The translations under genes were made by a program, and so were the position numbers. The notes under the pieces were generated by a model. It was not told the DNA's origin. It was given only the letters and a program-made list of their open reading frames with translations, and searched no databases. This document shows positions 44,988-54,438 of a DNA stretch of 64,000 nt, piece after piece; within the stretch, counting starts at the first letter, position 1, and every line of letters begins with the position of its first letter. The stretch covers positions 3,171,277 through 3,235,276 of the forward strand of contig MU271143.1 of assembly GCA_021432605.1 (NCBI GenBank), given 5' to 3'. This stretch comes from Coniochaeta sp. PMI_546. Taxonomy: Eukaryota; Ascomycota; Sordariomycetes; Coniochaetales; Coniochaetaceae.

Positions 44988-47772
44988 ATGATGCTGACGC
45001 GAGTTCTTCTTCCTTGGGCCTGCCTGGCCGGAGCCTACGTTGTAAACGGCCTGACAAGCGCTACAGCTTCTGGGTCACCAATTCAGTCATACATAGTCGA
45101 ATTCTCCCAAGGACAGGATGCAGCATCCTTCTATGCGCAGCTGCTTGCATACGGTATAACAGCAACACCCCGTCTCAACATGACATATGCCCTCTTTACT
45201 GGCTGTTCGTTTGATCTGGAAGATACGACATCTACTAGCCTTGGGTCAGCCTTCAGCTACATCGCCAAGCTGCCAAGTGTCAAACATATCTGGACCAGCA
45301 CCAAACGAGATAGTGAAAACAGTTCGACCCACGACACGCTTCGCAAACGGACAGCTAGCGCAGACGGGCCGAAGCATCACGAAGAACTCACTCAATATAT
45401 GCAAAGACAACAGGCTGCCAATGACACGTGGTCAACCCACGTAATGGCCCAAGTCGACCTATTGCGAGCTCAGGGTGTAACTGGCAAAGGAGTCAAGGTT
45501 GGTATCGTCGACAGCGGTGTCGACTTCAACCATCCAGCTTTAGGAGGTTGTTTCGGACCTGGGTGCCTCATCTCATACGGCTACGACTTCTACGAGAACA
45601 AGACGGAGCCGTACGACAAATGCAATGGTCACGGCACTCATGTCACTGGCATTTTGGCGGCGCAGAGCAACAATCCGTACGGACTGACGGGCGTTGCGCC
45701 AGGTGTCACGGTCGGCATGTACCGGGTTGCGGGCTGCACGCAGTCTGTAGACCCGGATCTGGCCATCATGGGTATAAATCAGGCGTACGAAGACGGCAGC
45801 GACATCATTAGCATCTCGTCAGGCTTCGGTGCACGCTGGAGCGAGGACCCTGTCGCGGTGGTTATGGAGCGCATCGTCGAAAAGGGTGTCATATGCGTGG
45901 CCGCTGCCGGAAACACGGCAAAACAAGGCCTCTTCCCCATCACTGGGGGCAGTCCAGCTGTCGGTCACGGGGTTGCCTCCATTGCTTCGGTGGTCAACAC
46001 TCTCGTGCCACAAAATCTCACCGTGTCTTCGTATACGGTCGGTACGGCAGACAACGCGACAGCCGAAGACTTTGCATGGCAAGTGGGCTCCAGAAACAGT
46101 TCCATTCCCTGGGCGGGTACCTACCCGCTGTACGCTACCAGCCGTGACAGCAATGTAACAAATGATGCTTGTCAGCCACTCCCGGCTGATACACCAGATC
46201 TGAGCAAGTATGTGGTGCTGGTCCGCTTAGGCTCAGCATGCCGTTATGAAGACCAGTCACAGAATGTGGGAGACAAGGGCGCTAAGCACATCATCTTCTA
46301 TGGACCATCCGAGATGTGAGTATTTCAGGCGAAGCTTGAATTCATCCAGTTTTGTTGACATGACCAGCACTCGCGGCACGGATCTATTCCCTGTCCCAGC
46401 TGTGGCAGGCGTTGTCCCTCAGAGTCAAGGCACGGAATGGGTCGACATTCTGAACTCTGGTCATGATGTGTTCCTGCGTTTTCCAGCAACAGTGGACTCG
46501 AACACCGCCAACTGGACTTTGATCTTCTCACCCAACACCATCACTGGCGGCTACATAAGTACAACCAGCTCCTGGGGCTTACCGTTCGAGCTCGATGTCA
46601 AGCCCACCTTTTCTGCGCCAGGGGCTAATGTCCTCTCCACCTGGCCGCTGGACCTAGGTGGGTACTCAATCCAGTCCGGAACGTCCATGGCAACCCCGTT
46701 TGCTGCAGGTGTCTATGCCTTGCTGATTGAGGCTCGCAAAACAAGGGATCCTGTCGCTCTCCAACGCATATTATCGTCCGTTGCGAAGCCAAATCTTTTC
46801 AACGACGGCACCACGACTTCAAATAGGCTCGCTCCCGTGGCACAGCAAGGCGCAGGCCTACTTCAGGCATTCGACGCTGCGAAGGTTACTACATTGCTCG
46901 GTGTGCAGAGTATCGCCTTCAATGACACGGACCATTTCGTCAAAGAGCCGGGTTTCAACATCACGAACACGGGGACCACAGCCCAGACATATCAGCTCGG
47001 ATATGTCAACACACTGACCATGTACACCTTCGAGGATACGGTAGACTGGTTTATGTCAGGGTTCCCCAATCCCCTGGCCGAAGGCTACGCCACTCTCTCA
47101 TTCGCGTCAACAAGTATAACCGTCCCCGCCGGAGCGTCCGTCAACATCACGGTCACAGCCACACCTCCGGCAGGCCTAGATGCGGGCCGTTTGCCGGTGT
47201 ATGGCGGCTACATCACGCTCAACAGCACCAGCGGCGAGAATCTCTCTGTTCCATACGCCGGTGTTGCCGGGAGCATGTACAGCACCCCCATCGTCAATCC
47301 GAGCAGCCGCGGAACCTACCTCGAACGCGACTTCAGGAACGATTTCCCGCCCGGCGCACCTGCCAACAGTACCTTCACTGTCCCCATTCCCACTTCACCC
47401 ACACCGCCGCCGGAGGAGGACTTGCCACCTGACGTCACAATTCCCGGGATCCACGTCGGCACAACGCTTGGGACCGAGGTGGTGCGGCTCTTGGTCGTGC
47501 CCCTTGAGGTCAACGGGACGCTACCCACCACAGACATCCTAGGCTACAAGGCTGCTGGTGAGATTCCTTTCTCCACTGGGTACATCGATGGTCGGCAAGA
47601 TGTCGATATCGGCTTCACCGGTATGCTACCAGACGGGACCGTTGTGCCGGAAGGGCGTTACGAGTTTCGCATTCTTGCGTTGAGGATCTTTGGGCGACCG
47701 GAGAAGGTGGAAGATTATCAGGGTCTTGGGTATCCCTTCAATATTCGGTATCTAGGGAATGGGACTGCGTAA
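44988..47772 (+). CDS. secreted subtilisin-like serine protease (S8, Vpr/PA-domain type)
   Basis: Two exons (44988-46315 and 46368-47772; 52 bp intron) give 910 aa. Adjacent ATGs at 44988 and 44991 are possible starts. A signal peptide (VLLPWACLAGAYVVNGLTSA) and an inhibitor-like propeptide (QSYIVEFSQGQDAASFYAQL) precede the catalytic domain. The triad is Asp175 in VGIVDSGVDFNHP, His218 in CNGHGTHVTGILA and about Ser549 in IQSGTSMATPFAAG. The roughly 330-residue spacing between His and Ser fits insertion of a PA-type domain. The C-terminal part is a beta-rich Fn3-like region with a Pro-rich loop (TSPTPPPEEDLPPD). Many sequons are present. It degrades extracellular protein; whether it processes a neighbour's product is speculative. 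Confidence 0.92.
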
Positions 47773-47952
47773 GATGGTAGAGAGGAATTGTGTGTGTAAG
47801 ATTACAGGCCTAGATGCTATCCTGATTGAAAGCCCTTACAGTTCCTTGGCTCACGCCGAGATCAGTATCATATTGCCCCTTCAATAGATACTTACACACT
47901 AATCACCCCAGAGTGTCGCAAGATCGTTCGCCAAACGTCCGTCAAATCTCAT

Positions 47953-48705
47953 TCAAGGCCCCAGAACCTTATCAATAGACCGGTGTCCAACAGGATTGTA
48001 ACCTTGGACGAACCGTTCTCCATAAGGTTGCATAAATGTATCATACGTAGTGTCGGGCTTGGTCCGACATAGCCAAGCAAACGTATCTGCAACCGTGGCT
48101 ACAAGGCCATCGTTCGGAAATTCCTTCACGACTGCAGCATACTGGTCCTGCGTAATGCCGAAATTCGGCCCAAAGAAGTCCATATTAATGCTACTGCCCA
48201 CAGTGGCTACTTCAGCCTCCTTGTACGGACTGATCGACGAGTCCGTGTGCAGCGCGATGGCATCCCACACCAGTTGAACCCGCCGCTCCTCCCAGCCCCT
48301 GCCGCCTTTATGGCTCCTGATGAACTCCCGCGCGGCAATGGCACCGTCGACCTCGAAGCGGCGGTCGTGGCTCACGACGGTCGAATTGGGGGCGCGATCC
48401 CAGCCGAGGTCGTGCAGTATGACCGCGACGGCGTGGACTTCAGGGTCGACGGCCGCGGCCAGGGTGGCGTTGTGGTCGAGGAGGAGGGTTCCGAAGAGCC
48501 AGGAGCGCATGATGTGCCTGTAGACTGTGTCGTCGCTGTGTGACCGGGCGTAGGCCTGGGCGGAGCGAATGAGCGGCGTGTCGAGGACTCGAACGCCGGC
48601 TATGGTGCGGCGAGGGTAGTGTGGGAAGGAGGAGGTGAAGGTGGCGTAGAGGAGGGTAATGAGGGCCAGGGTGCGGGCAAGCATCTTGTTCGAGAAGGGA
48701 TGCAT
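47953..48705 (-). CDS. secreted HD-domain protein (cyanamide hydratase-like)
   Basis: A single exon of 250 aa. The N-terminus MHPFSNKMLARTLALITLLY followed by ATFTSSFP is a signal peptide. HD-superfamily metal ligands appear in order: His in VYRHIMRSW, His-Asp in VHAVAVILHDLGWD, and a late Asp in VATVADTFAW. RFEVDGAIAAREFI and WDAIALHTD match cyanamide-hydratase-type HD proteins, which are usually cytosolic; secretion is atypical. It converges with the subtilase gene (180 bp between the stops). The reaction is unknown; metal-dependent hydration or hydrolysis is inferred from the fold. Confidence 0.82.
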   Translation of the reverse strand: MHPFSNKMLARTLALITLLYATFTSSFPHYPRRTIAGVRVLDTPLIRSAQAYARSHSDDTVYRHIMRSWLFGTLLLDHNATLAAAVDPEVHAVAVILHDLGWDRAPNSTVVSHDRRFEVDGAIAAREFIRSHKGGRGWEERRVQLVWDAIALHTDSSISPYKEAEVATVGSSINMDFFGPNFGITQDQYAAVVKEFPNDGLVATVADTFAWLCRTKPDTTYDTFMQPYGERFVQGYNPVGHRSIDKVLGP

Positions 48706-49068
48706 TGCACTTATTTTAGAGGGTCAACACTCTGAAGCTCTATCTAACGCGTTGCATGTATGCTAAGTAGCCTGGACTTCATCCTCATATATATACTCGA
48801 GTCCACCCTACGTGCCAGCACCCGCTCGAATTGTAAATGCGAATTGTAAATGACCAATCTCCTGTTTCTTTGAGCAGATTTGGGCAACATTCTGTGGAAA
48901 AGTACCGATATCGCGCAGAATTTGTCAATCTTTACGCAATGGTATAATGATTGGCCTCGAGTCGCTGTATATTCCGAACCGCCTCGGACGTTAAGTCTCA
49001 TGCGACTCTAGTTAGAGGTCACATTCTTGCCACCACCGTGCACGTACGCTTCAATGCTCGACCCTGGT
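48706..49068. other. intergenic
   Basis: Promoter of the HD gene, with a TATATATA element at 48787-48795 on the minus strand about 82 bp from the ATG. Otherwise empty. Confidence 0.55.
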
Positions 49069-49590
49069 CTAAGCTATTTGCTCCCCTTCAACGCCCTCGC
49101 TCCCATCACGGGGACCAATGTACATGATATCGTGCAGAATCTGCACCCATTCGTCGCCTTCCTTCTTCCACCAGTACTGCACCTTGCATAGCATGTCGGA
49201 CCCGTCAGGTACAGGGAACCACAGATCAACCCTGGTGCCCACCCATCCTTCCTCCTCAGCCTTTTTCTTGAGCTCAGCCGACGTCCTTCCGATAGGCGCG
49301 ACCACCTCGTCGCTCTCAAACACGAACTCGTCGTCCCTCAGTGGCCGGATCGTGCAGCCTGTTTGAGAGCTGTCGGTGGCGTTGTTCATGCTCTGGCCCT
49401 TATCTCGAGCCTCGTACAGATAGCGAACTATGGTTGCGCCGTCTTTGGCAGCGTATGATGGGATGGGTCGACATATCTGCATGCAATCTGCAGCGTAGAA
49501 CAGGCCTTTCGCGTCCGGATCAGCGGTGTGGTAGTATGTGGTGTAGCGGGACTTGATATGGTCCATTACTTCTTTTGTAACTGACAGCAT
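49069..49590 (-). CDS. NTF2/SnoaL-like small protein
   Basis: A single exon of 173 aa from the ATG at 49590, with no signal peptide. The order of a helical N-terminus (VMDHIKSRYTTYYHTADPDA), a hydrophobic pocket strand (KGLFYAADCMQICRP), a Lys/Glu helix, and long C-terminal strands (RVDLWFPVP, LCKVQYWWKKEGDEWVQILH) is the alpha+beta barrel pattern of the NTF2-like superfamily. Such proteins act as cyclases, dehydratases or isomerases in specialised metabolism, or as binding proteins. Specific activity is not predictable. Confidence 0.65.
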   Translation of the reverse strand: MLSVTKEVMDHIKSRYTTYYHTADPDAKGLFYAADCMQICRPIPSYAAKDGATIVRYLYEARDKGQSMNNATDSSQTGCTIRPLRDDEFVFESDEVVAPIGRTSAELKKKAEEEGWVGTRVDLWFPVPDGSDMLCKVQYWWKKEGDEWVQILHDIMYIGPRDGSEGVEGEQIA

Positions 49591-50499
49591 GGCGTTGATT
49601 TTAAGATCTGGCTTGCCTTGCCTCTACTTTGTTTGCTGTGATTTTGTGTCGATTATATATGTTGACCCCAGTTTGAACCTTGCGCCAGAAATGCATGGAC
49701 GGGCGATCGCAGCGGTTCAACAAGTAATCATGATGTCCGGAGTTGCAACCGGACTTGCATCAGTACTTGCTCCAGCAGTGAACACGTTGCCATAATAGAC
49801 TACCTAAAACCACACGTCAATTCTGTCAGCGATCTGAAAAGGGACTCGCTCGTTCGGAGAACGAGATCGGAACCCCTTGTGCCCGGAAAGGGTCGCCGGC
49901 ATTATACCCGGATTTGCAAGTAAAATCGGACTTATACACACAAATATTTCATAGAATTGCTGAGTAAGTGGCGTGATGACTTGCAACGCTTGTGCGGTAA
50001 GACGGAGTCTACCTGATCATGACGACGGGGCAAACTAAAGCGTGGCTTCCGGTAGGACAGCATACCCTGCCTACCTTACAGGAGTATAACATGACGCTTT
50101 TACGAATAGCCCCATTGAGCAGACAGTTGTAATGATTACACATGTTTTCGTACCTCTTTCTTGGAAACTCGGTTACCGCCGCCCATTCACCTCTATCAAC
50201 TACTTGCACTTTGCTACGGTCCGTAAGGTTCACGACACTCTTACTTCTCACTCAGCAGCCAGACCTTACTCTGCGTCTTGGCAGACGCTGCAGCAACAGC
50301 ATGTTGATATATGGACATGCGCAGTACCCACAGCAGTAGTTGCTGCGTTGCATATGTGTATATAAGAGATGTTAGACCTCGAAGCCTAAAGATCAGGGCA
50401 TGCTTACTGTATAAAGCTCAATGTTTCGTAGCATATTTTGATTTCTATTCCGATTCTCTTGCTTCCTCTAAGACCTTGAAGCAGAAAACTTCAGCCAAA
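49591..50499. other. divergent intergenic region
   Basis: Between the SnoaL-like gene (minus) and the FAD oxidase gene (plus). Small open frames (for example 49589-49795 plus) show no coding features. TATATAAG at 50359-50366 probably serves the FAD oxidase. Confidence 0.5.
50359..50366 (+). promoter_or_regulatory. TATA box of the FAD oxidase gene
   Basis: TATATAAG, 134 bp upstream of the ATG at 50500. Confidence 0.45.
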
Positions 50500-52007
50500 A
50501 TGCCGGACTTCAAGCCCATTGCCGCAACATCATCAGGCGAGGTCCCTCCCTCGACGGTTACCAGAAACGATGTCAGCACCGCCCTGCCAGGCCTCCTCCC
50601 CTTCTTTGATAAATATCCCGAATTCGTCTACACGAAGTCCGACCCGTCGTTCGTAGCTTTGAGCACCACTATTTCCAACGCCGTCACACCCGCAGCTATC
50701 ATCCGGGCCAAAACCGAGGAACACGTCACAGCCGCAGTAAAAGTGGCACGAGAGTCCGGTCTGAAGCTAGGTATCCGCTCCGGAGGAAACGAATTCGGAG
50801 GCAGGAACCTCGTGGGGACCGACAAAGGCTTCCTCCTCGATATGCGCAGCATGAACAAAGTCACGGTGGCAGAAGACAAGAAGTCCGCCACCATCGGTGG
50901 CGGCATTCTCATCGGCCAACTTGCCCCCGAGCTCGCGGACCAGGGTCTCTTTACCCCCATTGGGTGGCATCCGGTCGTGGGCTACGCAGGGTGGGCTATG
51001 GGTGGCGGGTATGGATATTACTCCTCCATGTACGGTTTTGGGTGCGATCAGATTCTGGGGACACGAGTTGTAGTGGCTGACGGGACGGTGATCGATGTCG
51101 ACGAGACATCCCACACTGACTTGCTGTGGGCTCTGCGCGGCGCGGGGAATGGCATATGGGGTGTTGTGACGCAGTTGACCATCAAGGTCTACGCGCCTCC
51201 GAAGCTGCTGAATGGAACCGTCGAGTTCCAGAAGGAGGACTGGCCCGCTGTTTTGGACAAGTGGGCTGTAGAGTTCGAGCCAAACATGCCGGTTGAATTT
51301 GCGGGGGACATGTACTTTCGAAATCCTCTGACAGACAAGCCGGAGATGGTCGTGTATTTCACTTGGTGTGCGAAGGATGGGGAGGACTTGCAAAAGGGGT
51401 ATGAGTATCTGGAAAAAGTCAGGTCCCTCCCAGGTAAGGCCACGGGGAGCGTGACAGAGAGTGAGTTGTCTCGTTTCAGTCATGTTAAAACTCAATGACT
51501 AACACAGAGGCGACAGCCGATTTCTCGATTATAATACGGACATTGGCGATGTTTGCTCCCGGTGATTTCACCGTGCATCATCGCGGTATCGTCGCAACGG
51601 GTATAACACCGGCAGTGGCCTCGACGCTAAGCCGTCACTGGCAGTCGAAGACTATGTACCTAGGCATACCGAGCCACCACGCTCATGGGAAAGCCATCGA
51701 GCCCAACCCCGGAGCTTGCTATCCCCTGAGATACAGGCATCGACTCTTCCCTCTCGTCGCGTCAGGTGAAAACCTGCTGACGGATCAGGCAATGCGGCTC
51801 GCGGTGCATGGCATGGCTGATGACATGGTGAGGGACCTGAAGAGGACTGGAGCCGCATTGGAAGGTATGTCTTACGGCAACCTGATCCCGCCCAAAGACA
51901 CCGACGTGGAGGCTACCTTTGGGCAGGTGGCGATGAAGCGATTGAGGGCGCTGAAGAAGAGGTATGATCCAACTAACTTCTTCTCGGGGGGCTATCCGGC
52001 CTTGTAG
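50500..52007 (+). CDS. FAD-linked oxidase (BBE/6-hydroxynicotine oxidase-like), without covalent-flavin residues
   Basis: Two exons (50500-51460 and 51508-52007; 47 bp intron with CTAAC next to the acceptor) give 486 aa, and no signal peptide is seen. The PCMH-type FAD domain has AAIIRAKTEEHVTAAVKVAR, GLKLGIRSGGNEFGGRNLVG, TIGGGILIGQLAPEL and GYAGWAMGGGYGYYSSMYGF; the BBE substrate region ends ALKKRYDPTNFFSGGYPAL. The residue that normally carries the histidyl-FAD link (GGH) is Asn97 here, and the Cys of the second link (before PxVG) is His157. FAD is therefore expected to be bound non-covalently. The family oxidises alcohols, amines or aromatic alkaloids. A role in the surrounding cluster is inferred. 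Confidence 0.9.
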
Positions 52008-52419
52008 TCAACACCTGGCGATCCACTTGTCTCTCGAGACTGAATCACATGAGGTTATGGCCACATCTGAGGCGAGCAGCCACACAAACTTCAGTGCGAG
52101 CAATAGTTGTGCTTCTGTTTATATAAAATATTCGAGAACTTGAGATATTTCTTTGTCCCTGCTGGCATTTGTCCACCGTAATCACCGCAATACCAGCGAT
52201 GTCGGCTATAATCTGGCCTAAAGTCGTCCAGCGCATGGTCTCAATTATTTGCGACCCGAGCGTCCATTTGCCGCGTGCTTTTAGATCCAGAGTGAGTCTA
52301 GCATGCAGTCGGCGATGGGTCTGTCAGACAAGTCCGATTCGGAAGAGGTAAAAACTGAATGGATGTACCAAGCTGTCGGGACAGGGAGCGATGGCCAATA
52401 TTAGCTGACTCCTTTGGCT
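52008..52419. other. intergenic between convergent genes
   Basis: No supported feature. Confidence 0.6.
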
Positions 52420-52707
52420 TCAAACCAGCTGGCTCGGATCCGTAGAGGGGTTGTACTGGGGATGGCCCGGATAGTACGGGCCAGGGTTCGTATGCTGCGT
52501 CTTGCCGCCTCCGTACGTCTGAGTCGGATAAGATGGAGGGTTGTAGGCAGGTCGAGCCTGGGGCTGTGGTTGTGTGACGTAGGTTTGTCCGCCGGCGTAG
52601 TTGCCGTTACCTCCGCCAGGTCGCGCCCCAGAACCAGGATCATCGCAGCAACAGCAGTAGCAACAACAGCACAATATTGCTAGACAGGAGTTGTCGCTAG
52701 GCGACAT
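52420..52707 (-). CDS. small poly-Cys, Pro/Gln/Tyr-rich protein (CYSTM-like)
   Basis: A single exon of 95 aa. Near the N-terminus nine of eleven residues are Cys (LAILCCCCYCCCCDDPG, about 9-25), flanked by a short hydrophobic stretch, which resembles the cysteine-rich transmembrane (CYSTM) or palmitoylation-type anchors. The remainder is a Gly/Pro/Gln/Tyr-rich disordered tail (THTNPGPYYPGHP-like). In CYSTM proteins the Cys block is normally C-terminal, so here the order is inverted. The ATG at 52707 is the only start. A function at a membrane, perhaps in stress response, is a guess. Confidence 0.55.
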   Translation of the reverse strand: MSPSDNSCLAILCCCCYCCCCDDPGSGARPGGGNGNYAGGQTYVTQPQPQARPAYNPPSYPTQTYGGGKTQHTNPGPYYPGHPQYNPSTDPSQLV

Positions 52708-53433
52708 ACTATAGTCTATGTGTTGGCCGCGGGTTCGAATGGTGACTATTCTAATCTGGTTTATTGCAAAGTATTAACATCGCCATAACAAGCAGCATCT
52801 TCGAACAGAACTTACTTAGGTCTCAGTATGAAGTTGTTTCGTGTCAATGAAGTTTGAGAGGAACTCCGCGCAGACTTCCACTTCTTGTACATGAGCTGAA
52901 TGCTAGACTTGATGGTTCTCCCTCCATCCCGTGACTGGCACTCGTGCATAGGTCTAGAGCAATTTCGGGATGAGAGGCTTGGGGCTAATGCATTTAGCGT
53001 CTTGATCGTGCGGTATGTTAGCTATCTTCGACAAATGAAACCACTGGAGCAATGATATCTGGTGCGCCACCGCCACTACTGCACTCACTTCATATTGGGA
53101 TCCCATATCAGTGTGTTGCTAAATATAACCTATAGGTACTTGACGCAGCTACTTCTTGCAAACTACCCTGACAATTACATTGTTGACATGGAAGAGGTAC
53201 TTTCTTGAGGTCTGCGAACTATATAACTTCCAACTTCCTCAGGACGTATCTCTGTTCGCGTCCCGGGCCACCTCTCGATTGCCTTACGGTCCTTCCATCC
53301 TCTGTTCATAGGGTAGTCCGTCTTCCGAACAGTTGAGCTCAACGCAAAGACACAGACTCTCGGTTGATTTCGCCAGCCAAATGTATTTCACGACGACTCA
53401 CAGCCCCATGTCACTACCTTGGCCGTTCGCAAG
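52708..53433. other. intergenic
   Basis: Upstream region of the poly-Cys gene. No supported gene or repeat. Confidence 0.55.
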
Positions 53434-53901
53434 TTACTGTCCCACAATCGACGCATCGCCCTCGCGCCAGATCACCTTTATCTCCAATCTTGTCATCTTC
53501 CAAAGTCCCTCGGTGTTATCCTTGGCTAGATCAATCAAGTACATGTTGCCCGTCATATAGCGAGGCGCCTTGGGATTCCGGCCTTCATCTTTGCGATAAT
53601 GCTGGGCCAAAGCATGGGCCGTCATTGTTGCCGTGTCTGCACCGTCCTTCACGTCCACTCGGACATTGCTCACGAAGTGCGTTGTGTCGAGCCCGGCGCC
53701 GACGTACTGGAAGGTACTGCCCAAGATAGCGTCAAGGCCTTGTGCAGGCGGGAATTCGTCGTAGACAAATGTGGCGTCCTTGTGCCAGGCTGATTCGAAG
53801 ATGTTCTGGTCGTTCGTGTCAAGGCCTATGATGCTGCGGTAGAGGGCGTCAGGAATGGCTTCACGGTCCGGCAGAGCGAGGTTCGCAACGTAGCTAGGCA
53901 T
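53434..53901 (-). CDS. SnoaL-like (NTF2-fold) domain protein
   Basis: A single exon of 155 aa from the ATG at 53901 (MPSYVANLALPDREAIPDAL). A TATA box at 54029-54023 lies 122 bp upstream of this ATG but only about 32 bp from the alternative in-frame ATG at 53991, so the shorter start is preferred. Residues DALYRSIIGLDTNDQNIFES, FVYDEFPPAQGLDAIL, THFVSNVRVDV and NMYLIDLAKDNTEGLWKMTR follow the SnoaL_4 pattern. Members include cyclases and hydroxylating or epimerising enzymes of fungal and bacterial natural-product pathways. It is distinct from the NTF2-like gene at 49069. Confidence 0.75.
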   Translation of the reverse strand: MPSYVANLALPDREAIPDALYRSIIGLDTNDQNIFESAWHKDATFVYDEFPPAQGLDAILGSTFQYVGAGLDTTHFVSNVRVDVKDGADTATMTAHALAQHYRKDEGRNPKAPRYMTGNMYLIDLAKDNTEGLWKMTRLEIKVIWREGDASIVGQ

Positions 53902-54438
53902 GGCGAAGCTTGAGAGTTTAACAGGGACTTTGAGAGATGATGAGGAAGCCAAGAAAAAAGAAACTTGGGGAAATCTTGTACGGGTCTTCATAATCTCTCA
54001 AGAGGAGGAGAAAGTAACTCCGTTATATACTCTTCCTCTCTTCTGCCCAACTCAAATGAAGCTAGCCATCAATGCCCATCATACCTTTGGCTTGAGATAC
54101 ACGGTCAGACCCGAAGTAGCCTAGCTTAAGCGCGGTCGACCCAAACAGGCTTAGTGCTCCTACGAGTGTGTACATGGTCCAATCCAACCTCAAGATAGCA
54201 GTATTCCTTCGTCCTTTACATGCGACCCTACCCGTTTTCAACGACCTTTGCTGACTGCAGGTCTACCTATGAGTTGGATTGCTGCCTATGACCGATGCGA
54301 CGGTTTGAATGTGAGCAGCGGAATCTCTGCTCCTGCGGGGGAGCTTACATCACGTTTGGCCATCTTATTTCTCAACAATTCTAACATGCCGCACGATTTA
54401 GAGCTCATCGGACACAGCTTCCCGGCATCGCTTAACTC
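53902..54438. other. divergent promoter region of SnoaL-like gene and Zn2Cys6 regulator
   Basis: Holds the TATATAA element at 54023-54029 (minus strand). Shared by two divergently transcribed genes, so co-regulation is possible. Confidence 0.5.
54023..54029 (-). promoter_or_regulatory. TATA box of the SnoaL-like gene
   Basis: TATATAA on the minus strand. Its spacing supports translation starting at 53901 rather than 53991. Confidence 0.5.

Noticed and set aside
52728-52745. GGTTCGAAT word resembling a tRNA T-loop
   Set aside because: The flanking bases do not form a T stem and no acceptor or anticodon arm could be found.
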